The notes under the pieces are model-generated. The model saw only the letters and a list, made by a program, of their open reading frames with translations. It had not been told where the DNA came from and made no database searches. Made by a program: the position numbers and the translations under genes. Below are positions 1 to 6,892 of a DNA stretch of 10,452 nucleotides, in pieces. Position 1 is the first letter of the stretch. Each line of letters starts with the position of its first letter. Source of the DNA: JANMJD01 sp031371195 (GTDB taxonomy: Bacteria > Actinomycetota > Acidimicrobiia > Acidimicrobiales > Ilumatobacteraceae); NCBI GenBank assembly GCA_031371195.1, contig JANMJD010000330.1, positions 1-10,452 on the forward strand, written 5' to 3'.

Positions 1-164
1 TGCTGCGACCAGGCGCCCAGCTGCAACAGCTGAGCGAGGTGACCCCCGGCCGAACCGACGAACATCACCCGCAGTTTCTCGGGGCGCTCCAACAGCGCCT
101 TGGCCGACATACGACCGTCGGTGGCGCCACCGATCTTTCGATGAGTTGAGCGAAGGTTCAACAT
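1..164 (-). CDS. Alg14/PssD-like glycosyltransferase subunit, N-terminal fragment (cut by window edge)
   Basis: Only 54 codons are inside the window; the gene continues past position 1. After a basic leader, residues 32-47 read LRVMFVGSAGGHLAQL, followed by LQLGAWSQ. This matches the N-terminus of the Alg14/PssD/CpsF-type family: a beta strand, the glycine-rich SxGGHL motif, then a helix. Members are the membrane-associated partner of an Alg13/PssE-like catalytic half, or are fused to it, and add a sugar from a UDP-sugar to a lipid-linked acceptor in polysaccharide assembly. I chose the ATG at 164 because GAGG lies 5 bases upstream (170-173). Other in-frame starts are ATG at 110, just before the conserved strand, and ATG at 275 with no good ribosome site. 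The frame stays open back to 521. The family call rests on one motif, so the sugar and polymer are unknown. Confidence 0.62.
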   Translation of the reverse strand, partial: MLNLRSTHRKIGGATDGRMSAKALLERPEKLRVMFVGSAGGHLAQLLQLGAWSQ

Positions 165-504
165 GGGCACCTCAGAGAGTTCGGAAGCAGAGGGTGAGAC
201 GACGGCACAGCCGGTGACGTTGTAGTGGGAATTGTCGACATCCGAGACACTCACTTCGACGCTCGGTGCTGACATCACACATTCTGTACGCCCTGGTAGT
301 GGAATGATGACGGAAGTCTGGATCTTCTTGATGAATTTCAGAAGAACCGAATGTTCGGTCCAACGTAGAGCACCGCCATGAGCACTCTGCGTATGTTCTT
401 GGCGATTACTTGAGAAAGCCGTTCGAAAAGTACCACCTGCGGTGTGCAAATCCAAAGCTGCCTGACGGAGTGTGATAACGGGCACGGTCACGACGTCTTC
501 TGGA
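165..504. other. 340-base gap of lower GC content between two minus-strand genes
   Basis: No gene is recognised here. GC is about 50%, and only 43% over 301-360, clearly below the flanking genes. The minus-strand frame of the left-hand glycosyltransferase has no stop anywhere in it; the first in-frame stop going upstream is at 522-524, inside the end of the 1562-residue gene. The translated extension matches nothing I know. The stretch also contains a perfect short palindrome ACCGAATGTTCGGT at 346-359 and a weak minus-strand promoter-like pair at 427-455. I found no convincing rho-independent terminator after the large gene. Confidence 0.5.
427..455 (-). promoter_or_regulatory. Possible promoter for the glycosyltransferase gene
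   Basis: Read on the minus strand, TTGGAT (455-450) and TACTTT (432-427) are separated by exactly 17 bases, resembling a primary-sigma -35/-10 pair. Transcription would begin near 420 and leave a leader of about 255 bases before the ATG at 164. Both hexamers are imperfect, and the stretch is AT-richer than its surroundings, so a chance match is quite possible. Confidence 0.22.
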
Positions 505-3500
505 CTACGCCGCCTTGACGATTACACGGACACGTCGGTTGAATCGGTCGACCACGACCAGGTCGCCGTTCGGCAGAGCTGCGGCGGTGGTGAACCGGTT
601 GCCAAGAGCAAATGTGGCGAGATCGCCGTCACCCCCGAAGCCGGCGGTGCCCACGCCGACGGTCGTCGAGATCACGCCGTCGGCGTTCACGTAGCGGACA
701 CGGTTGTTGTTCATGTCGCAGATGTAATAGCCGCCCGTGGCCCGGATCATGATGCACACCGGTTTGTGCAGGTCGGCGAGGATCGCCGGTCCGCCGTCGC
801 CTCCCGCAGTCTGCTGGCCCGTGCCGGCGACGGTCTGAATGATGCCGGCCGGGCTGACCAGGCGGACCCGACTGTTGTCGAAGTCGGCGATCAGCAGCCC
901 GTCGGGTCCGTAGGCGATGCCGTACGGGTTGTTCAACCGAGCCGTCGTCGCCGCGATTCCGTCTCCGTTGTAACCGCTGGTGCCGTTTCCGGCCACCGTC
1001 GAGATGACGCCGTTGGTCGCCACCTTGCGGATGCGCTGATTGGTGCGATCGGCGATGTACATGTTGCCGGCCGGGTCCCAGGCGACGTCATACGGGCTCG
1101 AAAGCTTGGCCGACGTGGCCTGGCCGCCGTCGCCGCTGAAGCCGGCGCCCCCGGTTCCGGCGATCGTCGTGATGACGCCGTTGGCGGCCACCCGGCGGAT
1201 CTTGTTGTTGCCCGTATCGACGATCACGAGGAGCCCGTTGGGATCGAGACGGGCCCGGGCCGGACCACGCAACTGGGCGTTGACCGCCTGGCCGCCGTCG
1301 CCGGCCGAGCCGGCCGTGCCGGTGCCGGCAAAGGCGTTGATCGTGCCGTTCGTATCGACGTAGCGGACCCGGTTGCCGCCCAACTCCGTGATGTAGAAGC
1401 CGCCGGCGGCGTCGGTGGAGACGCCGAACGGGTCATTGAGCCCGGCCGCGGTGGACGGGCCTCCGTTGCCGGTCGAGCTGCTCCCACCGGTGCCGGCGAC
1501 TGTCGAGATGATCCCGTTGCCGCAACCGTAGACCGACCAGCGCACGGCCCGGTCGAACCAGGCGTACATCTGCGTGGACCACTTGGCGATCGAGGTCTTC
1601 TCCGCCGGGTAGCCCATGCGGCAGGCCGGAGCCGTCGAGCCGTCGGCGAGCAGATCGCCCGGGCGGTAGACGAATTCGCTCGGCTTCTCCCCGGCTCCGG
1701 TGGTCACCGTCGTGACGACCTTGGCCGCGGGCGCGGGTACTCCCCACGTGATCGGCCGGGCCGTGGAGGTGAACACCGTGATCGCCCCGAGTTGCGGGCT
1801 GACCAACGGGTGGAGCGGCGCCACCACGTTGAGGGTGGTGCCCGAGAAGGTGCCTTCGTCGGCGAGCAGGGTCAGCCCCATCTCGTCGTACAGGGTCTGC
1901 AGCGCCGTCATCACCGGGACCGGCACTTGGGCGAACTTGTTGGCGACCTTGGTCGGATCGGTGGTTGCCGACAGGTAGACGAGCAGGCGCCCGGTGGCGT
2001 CGGTCGCCGCAGCCACGTCATCGTCGATGTAAACCGGCAGGAAACCGAGTTGGGCGAAGCGGTCGTGCAGCTTCAGGTCGGCGTCGCTGACCGCTGTGGC
2101 GTTACCGACCACCATCAGCACCTCGCCGCCGTTGGCCGGTCGGGCCATCGTGACGGCTGTGGTGTGCCGGTCGATGCCGGCGACGCCGTTGAGGACGTAG
2201 TCCATCTTGAACTGGTTGCTGATGCTCTCACCGATCTGGCCCGAGACCACTCCGTCGTACATGCACTGATACATGGAGTAGGGAGCCAGCGTCTGAGGCG
2301 TGACACACGTGCCCTGGCCGTTGAGATTGCCGTGAAGCGTGCTCGTCAGCCCAGTGATCTGCATCGGCTGCAGCTCGTTGTCATTCCACATCGTCACGCT
2401 CCAGCGAACCGCGCTCGCCGGGAACGCCGCGGTGAGGGGGCCGACCGAGGAGCGGATGTCGGCGCCGCGATAGGCCGTCTGCGACCGGATCATCGTGCGG
2501 TCCGAGAGCTTGATCGGCGCGCCGTTGTCGGCGTCGATCGTGGTCGTGACCGTGGTGATCGTCGCGTCGGCAATCGCCGGGATGGCCTGCGGGTATGAGC
2601 AGGTGAACGACGACCCCGCGGCGACGACCGTCGGCACGCATGTGCCCTGGCCGGTGACGACGCCACTCAGCGAATCGGTGAACGTCGTGAGGTTGAGCGG
2701 ATTGGCGGTGGGGTTGACGATCTTCAGGTTGACCGTGACGTTGTCGCCGGCGGCCAGCACGATGTGGTGATCGACCGTGCGTCGCACCCATGGGCCCGTC
2801 GGCCAGTTGAAGCGGGCCGTCCCGCCGTGAGCGATGCCGCCGACGGCGCTGTTGTCGCCGCCGACGAGCAGGCCCGACGGCTCGGACTCGAGCGTCAGGA
2901 TGCCGCGAAAGCCGTTGGCCGATGGGTTCCACGACAGCGGTCGCCCGGTGGCCGGATCGATCGCTCCGACCTGGAACCGACCGTCGGTCTGGTGCTCCCA
3001 GTCGAGGAACCGGAAGTGGCCGCCGATGTAGATGGCGTCGGTGGTGGCGGCGATCGTCTCGATGGTGTCACCGGGACGCGCCGTCCAGACCGGGTCGGTG
3101 TTGCCGGCGGCGGTGGCGTCGAACGCGTTCACCGAGTCGCACGCCCGGTAGTAGAAGTGCCCGCTCGACGTGATGTAGAACCGGGTCCCGTCGGGCGAAA
3201 ACGCCACGTCCCGCATCCATCCGACTCGTCCGCCGGCGCACGGCTGGGTGTAGAGCGAGGTGGTCCACCCGGTGACGACGGCGTTGTTCTGATCGGTGAT
3301 GTCGAGCACGGTGACCAGAGGGCGAGGGAGCCCTTCGACGGTGAGGAAGTTACCGATGATCACTAGGCGGTTCCCGTCGGGGCTGAGCGACATCGCCCGC
3401 ACGCCGCCTTCGGAGGCGAGGTTGGTCGGATTGGTCAGATCGATCTCGTAGCCGGGGAGAATCGCCCCGGACACGGCGTTGAGACCGACGAATCGCTCGG

Positions 3501-5193
3501 TGACCGTCGTGTTGGTGAACCGGAAGTTGCCGCCGACGAACACCCGGTTGCCGTCTGGATGAACGACGATCTCCTTGACGTAGGCATCGAGCGACACATT
3601 GAACGACGGATCCCGGCTGCCGTCGGCGACGGCCAGTTTGACGATGCGGTTGGCTGCGGCCCCATTGAGAGTGGTGAAGTCTCCCCCGACGAACACCGAG
3701 TTGCCGTCCGCCGAGCCGTCGAGGGCTCGAACCGCAGCATTGAGCTGTGGGTTGAAGCCCAGATCGAGCGCGCCGGTGGTCTTGTCCCACGCCACCAGGT
3801 AGGAGCGGGAGATCGTGCCGTAGTCGGAGAAGTCGCCGCCGACCAGCAGGGTGGTGCCGACGAGGACCAGCGAACGGACCGAGCTGACGTCCAAGGCGGT
3901 GCGGGCGAGCGACAACGGCAGCGCCGGAGCCGGCACGACCGACGAGACGGCGAGGGTCGCCAGGTCGACCTTGGCGAGGGTCCGTGGTGACGTTTTTTCG
4001 GGGGTGATCACGAAGTTCCCGCCGATGTATGCGCTGCCGGCTCCGTCGAGAGTGACGTCGAAAACCGTGCCCGTCAGAGTGAGCGGCGTCGATGACAGCG
4101 CGCCGGTCGAGGTGTTGATCGCGGCGAACCCGTTGATGTTCGTGGTGCCGACCCGGGTGAACTCACCGCCGAGATACAGGCTGACACCGTCGGGCGACAC
4201 GTTGAGCGCCCGGACCGTGCCGTTGGGACCGGCCGGCACGACCGGGCTGAGCGCCCCGGTGGTCGAGTCGACGGCAGCGACGCGGGTGCGGTTGATGTTG
4301 TTCACCTTGGTGAACTCGCCGGCGAGCCACAGGTTGGAGCCCTGCACGACCAGGTCGCGCACGACCAGGTAGACGGCTCCCGGGTTGAAACCGGTATCGA
4401 GTGCGCCCGTTCCGGCGTTGACGGCGGCGAGGCGCTTGTACGTCGTGTTTCCGCCGACCGCGGTGAAGTCGCCGCCGATGAACAACCTGCTGCCGTCGGC
4501 ACTCGGTGTGACGACGAACAGGGGGCCGTTCGGGCCGCCGGACCAGGCGACGATGCCGTTGACGTCGACGGCGGCGAGGCCGATGGCTGCGGCGCCGTTG
4601 ACCGTGGTGAACGGCCCGGCGACGACGACGTTGACGCCGCTGACGACGAGGCTGCGAACCGGGGCGTTGATGACCGGGGCGAAGGCGGGGTCGACGGTGC
4701 GGTCCGACAAGACATGGGCGACGTTGCTCCGGGGCAGACCACCGACCGAGGTGAAGTTGCCGCCGATCCAGAACCCGCCACCACCGTCGGGAACGGCAGC
4801 GAGTACGGAGCCGACGATGTCGGGGAACCCGGCGGCGAACGAGCCGGTGGTGAGGTCGACAGCACCGGCCGCGCCGCGGATGGCCGGGCCCACGCCGGTG
4901 AAGGTCCCGCCGGCGACGATGCGGTTGCCGACCTCGGTGATCGCTCGTACCTCGCCGTCGGTGAACTGCACTGCGTTGTCGACGGGTCGCTCGCCGGCGA
5001 CGCCGGAGATGGTCGGTGAGGCAGCCGCGGTCGCCGAATCCGCTCCCGGGGCGATGTTGACCGCCAGCACGCCGGCAAGGGTGAGTGCACTCACCGCGAC
5101 CCCCGACCAACGCCGCCAGCCGGCCTTCTGATCGGCCTGGATTCCCGATCGTCGAGACTCTTGAACATCGCCAACGCTGCGTGCGTACATCAC
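505..5193 (-). CDS. Large secreted mosaic protein: delta-60-like propeller, Ig-like domains, Rossmann-like domain, NHL propeller
   Basis: A 1562-residue protein in one unbroken frame. The start is GTG at 5193 followed at once by ATG at 5190; neither has a strong ribosome site. Residues 25-57 form an extended Sec signal (basic WRRW, hydrophobic SALTLAGVLAV, then an Ala-rich cleavage region). Residues 80-795 carry about 14 units of roughly 50 residues, each ending in a GGxFT-type strand and often including TGAL…FNP, as in delta-60 (DUF5122-like) propellers. Residues 805-1016 look like two Ig-like domains sharing a GQGTC motif, with cysteine pairs that could be disulfides. Residues 1022-1225 resemble a Rossmann-like domain of secreted proteins (EVLMVVGN, KF..VPVPV, HPL, WFDRAVRW). 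Residues 1228-1562 are six NHL repeats. No sortase or membrane anchor follows, so the product is probably released or non-covalently bound. No catalytic motif is visible and function is unknown. It faces the operon at 5372 from the shared region 5194-5371. Confidence 0.85.
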   Translation of the reverse strand: MMYARSVGDVQESRRSGIQADQKAGWRRWSGVAVSALTLAGVLAVNIAPGADSATAAASPTISGVAGERPVDNAVQFTDGEVRAITEVGNRIVAGGTFTGVGPAIRGAAGAVDLTTGSFAAGFPDIVGSVLAAVPDGGGGFWIGGNFTSVGGLPRSNVAHVLSDRTVDPAFAPVINAPVRSLVVSGVNVVVAGPFTTVNGAAAIGLAAVDVNGIVAWSGGPNGPLFVVTPSADGSRLFIGGDFTAVGGNTTYKRLAAVNAGTGALDTGFNPGAVYLVVRDLVVQGSNLWLAGEFTKVNNINRTRVAAVDSTTGALSPVVPAGPNGTVRALNVSPDGVSLYLGGEFTRVGTTNINGFAAINTSTGALSSTPLTLTGTVFDVTLDGAGSAYIGGNFVITPEKTSPRTLAKVDLATLAVSSVVPAPALPLSLARTALDVSSVRSLVLVGTTLLVGGDFSDYGTISRSYLVAWDKTTGALDLGFNPQLNAAVRALDGSADGNSVFVGGDFTTLNGAAANRIVKLAVADGSRDPSFNVSLDAYVKEIVVHPDGNRVFVGGNFRFTNTTVTERFVGLNAVSGAILPGYEIDLTNPTNLASEGGVRAMSLSPDGNRLVIIGNFLTVEGLPRPLVTVLDITDQNNAVVTGWTTSLYTQPCAGGRVGWMRDVAFSPDGTRFYITSSGHFYYRACDSVNAFDATAAGNTDPVWTARPGDTIETIAATTDAIYIGGHFRFLDWEHQTDGRFQVGAIDPATGRPLSWNPSANGFRGILTLESEPSGLLVGGDNSAVGGIAHGGTARFNWPTGPWVRRTVDHHIVLAAGDNVTVNLKIVNPTANPLNLTTFTDSLSGVVTGQGTCVPTVVAAGSSFTCSYPQAIPAIADATITTVTTTIDADNGAPIKLSDRTMIRSQTAYRGADIRSSVGPLTAAFPASAVRWSVTMWNDNELQPMQITGLTSTLHGNLNGQGTCVTPQTLAPYSMYQCMYDGVVSGQIGESISNQFKMDYVLNGVAGIDRHTTAVTMARPANGGEVLMVVGNATAVSDADLKLHDRFAQLGFLPVYIDDDVAAATDATGRLLVYLSATTDPTKVANKFAQVPVPVMTALQTLYDEMGLTLLADEGTFSGTTLNVVAPLHPLVSPQLGAITVFTSTARPITWGVPAPAAKVVTTVTTGAGEKPSEFVYRPGDLLADGSTAPACRMGYPAEKTSIAKWSTQMYAWFDRAVRWSVYGCGNGIISTVAGTGGSSSTGNGGPSTAAGLNDPFGVSTDAAGGFYITELGGNRVRYVDTNGTINAFAGTGTAGSAGDGGQAVNAQLRGPARARLDPNGLLVIVDTGNNKIRRVAANGVITTIAGTGGAGFSGDGGQATSAKLSSPYDVAWDPAGNMYIADRTNQRIRKVATNGVISTVAGNGTSGYNGDGIAATTARLNNPYGIAYGPDGLLIADFDNSRVRLVSPAGIIQTVAGTGQQTAGGDGGPAILADLHKPVCIMIRATGGYYICDMNNNRVRYVNADGVISTTVGVGTAGFGGDGDLATFALGNRFTTAAALPNGDLVVVDRFNRRVRVIVKAA
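508..1512 (-). repeat. Six NHL repeats at the C-terminus of the large secreted protein
   Basis: Six units with a period near 56 residues begin around residues 1230, 1286, 1342, 1398, 1453 and 1509. Each follows the plan TVAGTG…GDGG.A..A.L..P.G…, then a strand with DPNG or PDG, then NRVR or NKIRRV. Six NHL units normally close one six-bladed propeller, usually a binding platform for protein or sugar ligands. The last unit is the most diverged (TTVGVGTAGFGGDGD). Confidence 0.8.
2809..4956 (-). repeat. About 14 delta-60/DUF5122-like propeller units in the large secreted protein
   Basis: The aromatic residue of the GGxF strand falls at residues 98, 147, 195, 243, 294, 345, 394, 455, 506, 557, 616, 680 and 727, with a final GGDN unit at 778-781. 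Spacing is 47-51 residues over much of the stretch, with longer units around residues 394-455 and 557-680. The unit around residues 652-685 carries an insertion with two cysteines (PCAGG and RACDS) that could form a disulfide. Fourteen units would fit two seven-bladed propellers; that closure is inference. Confidence 0.7.
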
Positions 5194-5282
5194 ATCAGTA
5201 TCTACGTCTCAGTGGTCTGACTCATACGAGTTCGGGGTCAATCTTGACGCAGAATGGCCGTTTTGAGCCGTTCGACCTCTTT

Positions 5283-5314
5283 GGGTGGCTACTGGGGGCC
5301 ATCGGGTGGCCACT
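5283..5314 (+). promoter_or_regulatory. Imperfect tandem repeat upstream of the flavoenzyme operon, possible operator
   Basis: GGGTGGCTACT (5283-5293) recurs as GGGTGGCCACT (5304-5314), with 10 of 11 bases identical. The copies start 21 bases apart, about two DNA turns, so both would lie on one face of the helix. An inverted repeat GGCCA (5297-5301)/TGGCC (5307-5311) overlaps the second copy. The site is about 46 bases upstream of the proposed -10 at 5360 and sits between divergent genes, a natural place for a regulator. No regulator family is recognised, and G-rich background could produce this by chance. Confidence 0.25.
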
Positions 5315-5359
5315 CTCTGGAGCCGTCCGTCGGGCACGAGATCGGTGGGCGCGGCGTCG

Positions 5360-5365
5360 TACGAT
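5360..5365 (+). promoter_or_regulatory. -10 element for a leaderless transcript of the flavoenzyme operon
   Basis: TACGAT fits the actinobacterial TANNNT -10 pattern and ends 6 bases before the GTG at 5372. That is the geometry of leaderless promoters, in which transcription starts on the first base of the start codon. It also explains why no Shine-Dalgarno sequence precedes this GTG. No good -35 hexamer lies 16-19 bases upstream, which is common at such promoters. Confidence 0.45.
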
Positions 5366-5371
5366 CGCCGG

Positions 5372-6436
5372 GTGCATCCGCGCTTGAGAACCCGATGGTG
5401 CGAACTGGCCGGCGTCGATACGCCGATCGTTCAGACCGGTATGGGATGGGTGGCAGGCCCCCGCCTGGTGTCGGCGACGGCCGAGGCCGGAGCGCTCGGA
5501 ATCCTCGCCTCGGCGACAATGGACGTCGCCCAATTGACGGCGGCGATCACTGAGGTCAAGTCGCGCACCGACCGGCCTTTCGGGGTGAATCTACGGGCGG
5601 ATGCCGCCGACGTGAACGACCGGGTGGCGCTGTTGACCGACCACGGTGTGCGGGTCGCCTCGTTCGCCCAAGCGCCGAAAGAGGCGTTGATCTCGCGTCT
5701 GCGTGACGCCGGCGTGCTCGTCGTCCCGTCGATCGGGGCGAAACGCCACGCCGAGAAGGTCATCGCCTGGGGTGTCGACGCGGTGCTCGTGCAGGGGGGC
5801 GAGGGGGGCGGTCACACGGGCTCGGTCCCCACGTCGGTGCTTCTGCCTCAGGTCGTCGACGCAGTGGCGGGCCGAGTGCCGGTACTGGCGGCCGGTGGGT
5901 TCTTCGACGGCCGCGGCCTCGTCGCCGCTTTGGCCTACGGTGCCGACGGGATCGCCATGGGGACTCGATTCCTGCTGACCAGCGACTCGGCCGTCCCCGA
6001 TGCGGTCAAGCGGTTCTACCTGGGCAAATCGGTGACCGATACGGTCGTCACCAAGCAGGTCGACGGCGTTGCCCACCGAGTGCTGTCGACTGAGCTGGTC
6101 GATGAGTTGGAATCGGGCCGGGGCCGCGCCATGGCGCTGCCGCGTGCCCTGCTCAACGCTCACCGGTTTCGGCGGATGACGGGGCTTCGGCTGTCATCGA
6201 TGCTGCGCGAGGGCCTGGCGATGCGCAAGTCGATGGGGTTGTCGATGACCCAGATGGTGATGGCGGCGAATACACCGATGCTGCTGAAGGCGGCGCTCGT
6301 CGACGGCCAGGTCGACAGCGGCGTAATGGCGTCGGGTCAGGTCGTCGGGGTGATCGATGATCTGCCCTCGTGCCGTGAGCTGGTGGACCGGATCATCGCC
6401 GAGGCGACCACGGTCCTGGAAGGTTTCGGGGCATGA
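5372..6436 (+). CDS. Nitronate monooxygenase-family FMN oxidoreductase, IpdC (Rv3553)-like
   Basis: The 354-residue protein has the nitronate monooxygenase / 2-nitropropane dioxygenase fold. From GTG 5372 it shows PIVQTGMGW at 18-26 (flavin-site start), FGVNL near 70, VVPSIG near 118, the glycine-rich loop GGEGGGHTG at 142-150 with the family's catalytic histidine at 148, and FMN-phosphate segments AAGGFFDGRG (173-182) and YGADGIAMGTRFL (189-201). From memory, length and many segments (GMGWVAG, LGILASATM, ANTPMLLKA, GQVxGxxDDLPSC) resemble mycobacterial Rv3553/IpdC, which acts on an acyl-CoA ring intermediate in cholesterol breakdown rather than on nitronates. The frame extends upstream to GTG 5285, but that extension has no family similarity, and a -10 element sits just before 5372. 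The stop overlaps the next start (ATGA). Substrate assignment needs a phylogeny; the family call is firm. Confidence 0.88.
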   Translation: MHPRLRTRWCELAGVDTPIVQTGMGWVAGPRLVSATAEAGALGILASATMDVAQLTAAITEVKSRTDRPFGVNLRADAADVNDRVALLTDHGVRVASFAQAPKEALISRLRDAGVLVVPSIGAKRHAEKVIAWGVDAVLVQGGEGGGHTGSVPTSVLLPQVVDAVAGRVPVLAAGGFFDGRGLVAALAYGADGIAMGTRFLLTSDSAVPDAVKRFYLGKSVTDTVVTKQVDGVAHRVLSTELVDELESGRGRAMALPRALLNAHRFRRMTGLRLSSMLREGLAMRKSMGLSMTQMVMAANTPMLLKAALVDGQVDSGVMASGQVVGVIDDLPSCRELVDRIIAEATTVLEGFGA

Positions 6437-6891
6437 CGGCGTCGGTGCTGGATGGTGCGGCCGCCGTAAGAGCCGCGGTCGGAACCCACCTCGGCCACAG
6501 CGCCTGGATGGAGGTGACCCAGCAACAGATAGACCTGTTCGCCGAGGCGACCGGTGACCGTCATTTTATCCACGTCGACGTCGAACGGGCCCGCGCCGGC
6601 CCGTTCGGTGCGCCGATCGCCCATGGCTACCTCACGCTGGCCCTCTCGAATCTGTTTCTGCCGCAGATCGTCGAGGTGCGCGGCACGTCGTTGGGCGTCA
6701 ACTACGGCGTCGACAAAGTCCGTTTCCCTGCTCCCGTTCCCGTCGGTTCGCAGCTACGAGGCGGGGCGGTACTGGTCGAAGCCGTCGACGTGAACGACTG
6801 GCTGCAGACGCTGATCCGCATCACCATCGAGCGGGCGGGCGGCGATCGGCCGGTCTGCGTCATCGATTCGATCTCACGGTGGAGGTTCTGA
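6433..6891 (+). CDS. MaoC-like (R)-specific enoyl/3-hydroxyacyl-CoA dehydratase, HtdZ (Rv0130)-like
   Basis: A 152-residue single hot-dog-domain protein, the usual length for this group. The hydratase-2 signature spans residues 36-71: FAEATGDRHFIHVD, with catalytic-type Asp42 and His47, then AGPFG and PIAHGYLTLAL. The core motif is GDRHFIH rather than the common GDxNPxH, as I recall for mycobacterial Rv0130/HtdZ (GDxxWIH). It also shares NYGVDKVRFPAPVPVGS (90-106) with that protein. The reaction is reversible hydration of a trans-2-enoyl-CoA to the (R)-3-hydroxyacyl-CoA. The start overlaps the stop of the flavoenzyme by four bases, with GGAAGG 9 bases upstream, so the two are probably translationally coupled. 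The chain or ring substrate is unknown. Confidence 0.88.
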   Translation: MTASVLDGAAAVRAAVGTHLGHSAWMEVTQQQIDLFAEATGDRHFIHVDVERARAGPFGAPIAHGYLTLALSNLFLPQIVEVRGTSLGVNYGVDKVRFPAPVPVGSQLRGGAVLVEAVDVNDWLQTLIRITIERAGGDRPVCVIDSISRWRF

Positions 6892-6892
6892 C

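Noticed and set aside
346..359. Perfect palindrome ACCGAATGTTCGGT, resembling an SOS (LexA) box
   Set aside because: The actinobacterial LexA box has CGAAC and GTTCG separated by four bases. Here the half-sites CGAA and TTCG are two bases apart, so it does not fit. A 14-base palindrome with a 2-base centre is too short to assign.
172..363. A 63-codon minus-strand open frame in the left gap
   Set aside because: It has an Arg- and Cys-rich composition, no ribosome site and no recognisable similarity. It also overlaps the longer open glycosyltransferase frame.
472..2598. A 708-codon plus-strand open frame opposite the large secreted protein
   Set aside because: It is antisense to NHL and Rossmann-like coding sequence with clear family repeats. 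Its translation is Arg/Gly/Asp/Val-rich low complexity with no domain, as expected from the complement of GC-rich codons.
5285..5371. Upstream GTG start for the flavoenzyme adding 29 residues
   Set aside because: The extension (MATGGHRVATLWSRP…) is not family-like, it would span the proposed -10 element, and the conserved N-terminus begins at 5372.
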